Shown here: one piece after another, positions 59,712 through 64,000 of the stretch
Numbering within the stretch: the stretch's first letter is position 1
How the letters are laid out: each line of letters begins with the position of its first letter
Origin: Candidatus Desulfofervidus auxilii
GTDB lineage: Bacteria; Desulfobacterota; Desulfofervidia; Desulfofervidales; Desulfofervidaceae
NCBI RefSeq assembly: GCF_001577525.1
Contig: NZ_CP013015.1
Location: 1,495,667 to 1,559,666, forward strand
Direction of reading: 5' to 3'
DNA length: 64,000 bases
Notes under the pieces: generated by a model
Seen by the model: the letters and a program-made list of their open reading frames with translations, nothing else
The model's database searches: none
What the model was told of the DNA's origin: nothing
Position numbers and translations under genes: made by a program

Positions 59712-61361
59712 ATGGTTTATTTTAGCACATTTTTTGTTTCTCTTTTCATTACCCTAGTGTTGATTCCAATTTTAACTAAACTAGCACTTAGAAAACACAT
59801 AGTGGATGAACCAGGACCTAGGAAAGTTCATACTTTACCCATGCCCAAGTTAGGAGGTTTGGCCATTGCTACTGGGACACTGTTTCCTATAATTATTTGG
59901 ACAGATTTTGTAGCAGAAATAAAGGGTTTAGTGAGTGGGTTAGTGATTATCGTTGTTTTGGGACTCCTAGATGATTTTTATGAGCTCAGATATAGGGAGA
60001 AATTCATAGGGCAATTTGTGGCAACCTTTGTGGCTATTTTTTTAAGTAGAATTTATGTAACCCAACTGGGTAGCTTAGGGGAGCTGAATTTAATACTCCC
60101 ATTGTGGATAGCACTTCCATTAACTGTAGTGTTTATAGTAGGAGCCACAAATGCCATAAATCTGGCAGATGGACTAGATGGTCTAGCTGCAGGCATTAGC
60201 TTACTTAGCTTTGGCTGTATCGCCTATTTAGCTTATATTAGTGGAGAGATGCCCATTTTTATCTCATCTCTGGCCATTATAGGAGCCATTTTGGGCTTTT
60301 TAAGATTTAATACCTATCCAGCCACCATCTTTATGGGTGATACAGGAAGCCAATTTTTGGGTTTTTCTGCTGGCTGGCTTTCTCTGGCACTGACACAAAA
60401 GGAAACCAATCCCTTAAGTCATGTCCTTCCTGTTATTATTTTAGGATTTCCCATTCTGGATACCTTGGCTGTAATGCTAGAAAGATTTTCTCAGGGTAGG
60501 CCTATTTTTATAGCTGATAAAAATCACTTTCACCATAAACTCCTAAGAATAGGGTTTAGCCATAAAGAAGCAGTCATTATTATATATTTTCTTCAGTGTT
60601 TACTTATCACCTTTGCCCTGATATTTCGCTATTACCCTGAGGGATTTCTATTTGGGGGGTATTTATTGTTTTGTTTGATAGTATTATGTTTTTTCTATAT
60701 AGCAGAAAGAACTCATTGGGTTCTCAGAAGGTCAGTAAATATGGATAAAGACTTGGCTTTTGCCACTTTGAGCAGTAGTACCAAAGATAAAATCAATAAA
60801 GGAGTATTTAAGATTATATCCTTTATAATACCTATTTTGCTTTTGTTCTTGTCCTTGATACCTAGACAAATTCCTAAAGATATGGGTATTATTTCTTTAC
60901 TCCTGTTGACTATAATTTTGGTAGTTTACACTACTAAAAGGGAGGTTTGGCTCCGCTTTTTTATCCGTTTGAATCTGTATATTGCAGGTATATTTCTTAT
61001 TTATCTAGTAAATAAAGAAAAAATCATCTGGTTTCAAATAAACATGTATTATCTCCAAATAATAATATTTTCATTATTGATGGTTTTAATAGCCATCTGT
61101 GTAAAATTTAGCGAGCCAGAATATTTTCAAATGACTCCCTTAGATTATCTTATAATTTTTATGATTTTTATTATTCTTTTGATATCTCACCTTCCGAGAA
61201 AGCAAATAGCTATGGATAATTTAAGTATATTTCTGGCAGAGACTATGGTCTTTTTTTGGGGGGTTGAGCTTATCTTAAGCCATAAATTTGGGAAATGGAA
61301 TGCATTGAGTGTATCTACCTTAATTGTTTTATTTATTACAGGAATTAGAGGCCTGTTCTAA
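59712..61361 (+). CDS. wecA: WecA/MraY-type undecaprenyl-phosphate sugar-1-phosphate transferase with extra C-terminal domain
   Basis: 549 residues, against about 350 for WecA. Residues 1-330 are the polytopic PNPT core: VDEPGPRKVHTLPMPKLGGLAI, VLGLLDDFYELRYREKFIGQ, the acidic NAINLADGLDGLAAG, FMGDTGSQFLGF and ADKNHFHHKLLRIG. Residues from about 350 hold four or five more membrane helices (IISFIIPILLLFLSLIP, ISLLLLTIILVVYTT, IIIFSLLMVLIAICV, DYLIIFMIFIILLISHL). It starts lipid-linked glycan synthesis; the extension is unexplained. Confidence 0.9.
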   Translation: MVYFSTFFVSLFITLVLIPILTKLALRKHIVDEPGPRKVHTLPMPKLGGLAIATGTLFPIIIWTDFVAEIKGLVSGLVIIVVLGLLDDFYELRYREKFIGQFVATFVAIFLSRIYVTQLGSLGELNLILPLWIALPLTVVFIVGATNAINLADGLDGLAAGISLLSFGCIAYLAYISGEMPIFISSLAIIGAILGFLRFNTYPATIFMGDTGSQFLGFSAGWLSLALTQKETNPLSHVLPVIILGFPILDTLAVMLERFSQGRPIFIADKNHFHHKLLRIGFSHKEAVIIIYFLQCLLITFALIFRYYPEGFLFGGYLLFCLIVLCFFYIAERTHWVLRRSVNMDKDLAFATLSSSTKDKINKGVFKIISFIIPILLLFLSLIPRQIPKDMGIISLLLLTIILVVYTTKREVWLRFFIRLNLYIAGIFLIYLVNKEKIIWFQINMYYLQIIIFSLLMVLIAICVKFSEPEYFQMTPLDYLIIFMIFIILLISHLPRKQIAMDNLSIFLAETMVFFWGVELILSHKFGKWNALSVSTLIVLFITGIRGLF

Positions 61362-61407
61362 TTACCCATTTCTTTAAAAGTTATCCTGGTTGAAACCCAC
61401 AGCAAAC

Positions 61408-61437
61408 TTGACAGGATAGAAACTTTGTTGTTATAAA
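61408..61437 (+). promoter_or_regulatory. Promoter of the AOR-ferredoxin-hdrA operon
   Basis: TTGACA (61408-61413), an 18-base spacer, TATAAA (61432-61437). A leader of about 30 bases with GGAG precedes ATG 61472, so this is an ordinary leadered promoter. Confidence 0.65.
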
Positions 61438-61471
61438 ATGGCTTTATTTTTTAATCAATGGAGTCCAACGC

Positions 61472-63127
61472 ATGTTTGGTTATCAAGGAAAATTCTTAAG
61501 GGTTGACTTAAGCAAGGCAGAAACAAATCTAGAGGAAGCAGATACTGAGGTTTATTTAAATTTTTTAGGAGGGCGCGGTCTAGGAGTAAAGATTTTTTCT
61601 GCAGAAGTCTCTCCTGAGATTACTCCTCTAAGTCCTGAAAATAAGATTGTGATGGCTACTGGGCCTCTAACCGGAACAGGTGCAAGCTGTGGTTCTATTT
61701 GTAATATTGTTACCAAGTCTAGTTTGACAAAGACCATTATAAGTGCCCAAGCAAAACTTTATTTTGGAGCTGAGCTAAAGGCCAGTGGTTATGATGGCAT
61801 TATCATTGAGGGAAGGGCCCAAGAGCCTAGTTATCTCTTTATCAAAGACCAAAAAGCTCAATTACTGCCAGCAAAATATTTAAGTGAGATGAATACTGAC
61901 CAGACAGAAGCCCTAATCCGCTCTACGATAAATGACCCTTGGGAGGCCAGAGAAATCAGAATAATATCCATTGGACCGGCAGGGGAAAAATTACTTCCTT
62001 TGGCTGCCTTGGTAACCGATGGGATGTTAGTCCCAAACAGTGTAGGGATTGGGGCAGTTTTTGGGAGTAAAAACTTAAAGGCCATCGTAGTAAGAGGCAC
62101 CAAAGATATCCTGATTCACGACCCAAAACTATTTTTGAAGGCAGTGGTAAACTCCATTAATGAGTTTTATCAAAGTAGCTCTTTAAAGGCCTTTTCTGAA
62201 TTATCTAGCTATGTAATCCTTGAGGAGTTTTTAAATAATGGGATTTTATCTGGTTTTTATTTTAGAAAACCTGCTCATCCCATCTCTTTGGCCCACATTA
62301 AATCTTATTGGCAAAGAAATAGGGGTTGCTTTGCTTGCCCTGTTAGTTGCTTAAAGACCAAAGAAAACGGAGAGTTTTTGCCTGATATAGATGCCCTTTG
62401 GGCCTTGGGCCCTTTGAGTGGAATTTATGACCTAAAAACGATTATCACTGCCTATGATATATGTATTAAAATGGGCTTAGACCCAGTAGAAACGGGTCTT
62501 ACTTTAGCTTGTTTAATGTCTTTGAAAGAAAGAGGACTTTTAGAAAAAGAAGAATTAAAGATAAAACTCCAGTTCGGAAATAAGGAGGCCTTTTTAGATA
62601 TTTTAACCTCTATAGTGAAAGAAAAAGAACCTATTTTAGGAAAAGGGGCGTTTGGTGTTTGTCAATATTTGGATAAGCCTGATTTATTCATAGGGGTAAA
62701 GGGCAGAAGTGCTGCTTTTGATGCCCAGAGTTATTGGCCTTTGGGACTCCAATATGCTACTTCTAGTTGCGGGGCCACTCATCTAAATGGGTTTGTGTTT
62801 TCTCAAGGCATTACTAAAGTTAGGGGAGACATAGTTTCGCAGGTGAAAACACTTCAAGATAAAATTGCCGTTTTAGAGGCTTTGGGCATTTGTCCTCATG
62901 GATTAGCAGGCCTTTCTTTGGATACTATGGCTTCCATGCTTGAGGGAGTTAGTGGAATAACCTTAACCCAGGAAGACCTACTGAAAATAGGTGAAAGTAT
63001 TTATCAATTAGAACATGAATTTAATCAAAAGGCAGGCATTGAAGAAGACAATTTGCCTAAAAGATGGCTTTTTCCCAATTTTTCAAACCTTCTAAAAGAT
63101 TATCATCAGTTAAGAGGGTGGCAATAA
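61472..63127 (+). CDS. Aldehyde:ferredoxin oxidoreductase-family tungsten enzyme
   Basis: 551 residues, a little shorter than typical AOR (about 600). The N-terminal AOR domain has FGYQGKFLRVDLS, FLGGRGLGVKIF and ATGPLTGTGASCGSICNIVTKS; the cluster ligands are in GCFACPVSCLK (C-x2-C-x3-C), and a fourth Cys in ALGICPHG. The bis-pterin-binding Asp and ATSSCGATHLNG are present. Family members oxidise aldehydes to acids or, as BamB, reduce benzoyl-CoA, passing electrons to ferredoxin. The immediate partner genes for ferredoxin and HdrA favour a bifurcation complex. The substrate is unknown. Confidence 0.85.
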   Translation: MFGYQGKFLRVDLSKAETNLEEADTEVYLNFLGGRGLGVKIFSAEVSPEITPLSPENKIVMATGPLTGTGASCGSICNIVTKSSLTKTIISAQAKLYFGAELKASGYDGIIIEGRAQEPSYLFIKDQKAQLLPAKYLSEMNTDQTEALIRSTINDPWEAREIRIISIGPAGEKLLPLAALVTDGMLVPNSVGIGAVFGSKNLKAIVVRGTKDILIHDPKLFLKAVVNSINEFYQSSSLKAFSELSSYVILEEFLNNGILSGFYFRKPAHPISLAHIKSYWQRNRGCFACPVSCLKTKENGEFLPDIDALWALGPLSGIYDLKTIITAYDICIKMGLDPVETGLTLACLMSLKERGLLEKEELKIKLQFGNKEAFLDILTSIVKEKEPILGKGAFGVCQYLDKPDLFIGVKGRSAAFDAQSYWPLGLQYATSSCGATHLNGFVFSQGITKVRGDIVSQVKTLQDKIAVLEALGICPHGLAGLSLDTMASMLEGVSGITLTQEDLLKIGESIYQLEHEFNQKAGIEEDNLPKRWLFPNFSNLLKDYHQLRGWQ

Positions 63128-63516
63128 TGTATAGAATTCAGATAGACCATAACAAATGCACCGGTTGTAGGTATTGTGAGCTAGCCTGCTCCTTGAATCA
63201 TCTTACTACTGCCTTAAATCCTAAAAAGGCACGTATTAGGGTTTTGAAGGAAAAAGGCAGATTTTTTCCTGTAATTTCAGGTCCTTATACAGATGCTGCA
63301 TGTAATATCAAAGTAGACTTGATAATTGGTGACAAGGTTTATGATTTTTGCGATATATGCCGAGCCTCTTGTCCTCATAAGGATATTTTTAAAGACCCAG
63401 TGACTACCACCTCTTTTCAATGTGACTTCTGCGGTATTGATGCTCCAGGGCCTTCTTGTGTAAGATGGTGCCCTAGTGGTGCTTTAAAATTAATAGAAAT
63501 TCCGTCTTATTATTAG
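63127..63516 (+). CDS. Multi-cluster ferredoxin-like electron carrier
   Basis: 129 residues from ATG 63127, which overlaps the AOR stop by one base. Cysteine motifs: CTGCRYCELACSLNH (residues 11-25), CDICRASCPHKDIF, and CDFCGIDAPGPSCVRWCPSGAL, fitting three or four [4Fe-4S] clusters in the HybA/BamC-like pattern. It should carry electrons between the AOR-like enzyme and the HdrA flavoprotein. The gap to hdrA is 16 bases. Confidence 0.88.
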   Translation: MYRIQIDHNKCTGCRYCELACSLNHLTTALNPKKARIRVLKEKGRFFPVISGPYTDAACNIKVDLIIGDKVYDFCDICRASCPHKDIFKDPVTTTSFQCDFCGIDAPGPSCVRWCPSGALKLIEIPSYY

Positions 63517-63532
63517 GGAGGTAGAAAGCTAC

Positions 63533-64000
63533 ATGCCTTCAGTAGGAAGTGTTATGGTGATAGGAGCAGGCATTGCTGGTATCCAGGCGGCTCTCGATTT
63601 AGCCGAAAATGGATTTAAAGTCTACTTAGTAGAAAAAGGACCATCTATTGCAGGGAAAATGGCTCAGTTGGATAAGACCTTCCCTACCAATGATTGTGCT
63701 ATGTGTATTCTTTCTCCCAAACTTTCTGAATGTGCACGCAATGTGAATATTGATATTATTACCTTGGCCCAAATAAGGTCCATTTCTGGCGTCCCTGGGC
63801 ATTTTAAGGTGGTTATTCACAAAACACCTCGTTATATAGATGAAATTAAATGCACTAACTGTGGTCTTTGTATTCAGTATTGTCCAACTTTAGTCCCAGA
63901 TAAATACAATCAAGGTTATTCTTACACCAAGTGTATTCATCTTCCCTTTACTCAAGCAATTCCAGCTATTCCAATGATAGAACCCGATGCCTGTCTCTAT
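63533..64000 (+). CDS. hdrA: HdrA-type flavoprotein, N-terminal part (runs off right edge)
   Basis: 156 codons are seen, ATG behind AGGGAGG. The FAD fold starts VMVIGAGIAGIQAALDLAENG and continues with VEKGPSIAGKMAQLDKTFPTNDCAMCILSPKLSECARN, the HdrA cluster-binding stretch, and then a ferredoxin motif IKCTNCGLCIQYCPTL. HdrA splits electrons from a two-electron donor between ferredoxin and a high-potential acceptor, often with an MvhD partner; the selenoprotein at 4598 is a candidate partner but lies 58 kb away. Confidence 0.93.
   Translation, partial: MPSVGSVMVIGAGIAGIQAALDLAENGFKVYLVEKGPSIAGKMAQLDKTFPTNDCAMCILSPKLSECARNVNIDIITLAQIRSISGVPGHFKVVIHKTPRYIDEIKCTNCGLCIQYCPTLVPDKYNQGYSYTKCIHLPFTQAIPAIPMIEPDACLY

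Overview
The window is an AT-rich bacterial chromosome segment. lpxC (lipid A synthesis), two type IV pilus ATPases, a SurA-like periplasmic chaperone and an AsmA-family protein indicate a Gram-negative cell. A UGA-decoding (selenocysteine) MvhD subunit, an aldehyde:ferredoxin oxidoreductase-like enzyme with its own ferredoxin, and the start of an HdrA-type flavoprotein indicate an anaerobe that handles low-potential electrons by flavin-based bifurcation. NAD is made from aspartate by NadX and NadA rather than by oxidase-type NadB. Together these fit a sulfate-reducer-like lineage (Desulfobacterota or a relative, possibly thermophilic). That placement is inference; no rRNA is present.

Layout. 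1-1220: the 5' part of an IS110-type transposase with a structured non-coding end, a dispersed repeat and a small secreted protein. 1259-5390, minus strand: lpxC, purB, a SAM hydroxide adenosyltransferase, a tiny membrane protein, selenoprotein mvhD and a MerR-type regulator. 5509-10880: a complete acetyl-CoA carboxylase set (accC, a fused accA-accD, a BCCP-like protein, birA). 10890-16851: twitching ATPases, a receiver-like protein, a SurA-like chaperone and two glycosyltransferases. 16924-24323: a pair of DUF2791/BrxD-like ATPases, a TPR protein, cysS and glucan phosphorylase. 24306-29567: a deaminase, a sirtuin, a YbhB protein, an HD protein, tRNA-Pro and a two-component system. 30145-41148: a repeat-rich spacer, dnaN-gyrB, an archaemetzincin, gpmI-rsfS-nadD-proA, and parS-parA-parB-yacP. 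The parS and parAB genes suggest the origin-proximal part of the chromosome.

41150-45122 is the accessory island. It contains the C-terminal remnant of an integron integrase, three gene cassettes (HEPN/Apea-like protein, Mrr-like nuclease, truncated GNAT acetyltransferase) separated by two attC-like sites, and a decayed IS21 element. It ends at tRNA-Lys and tRNA-Glu. The rest holds secreted/TPR hypotheticals, ykuK, panC-panD with a switch-like leader, a DUF502 protein, nadX-nadA, a UDP-sugar dehydrogenase, a small phosphatase, asmA, a WecA/MraY-type transferase and the AOR-ferredoxin-hdrA operon, which runs off the right edge.

Two genome-wide habits show. First, GC-rich palindromic repeats built on CCTGCC(C/T)G(A/C)CGGCAGG-like units are scattered in the AT-rich spacers, flanked by recurring AT-rich modules; one copy sits in frame inside dnaN. 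Second, many genes have a -10 box only 6-14 bases before the start codon and little or no Shine-Dalgarno sequence, which suggests frequent leaderless transcription.
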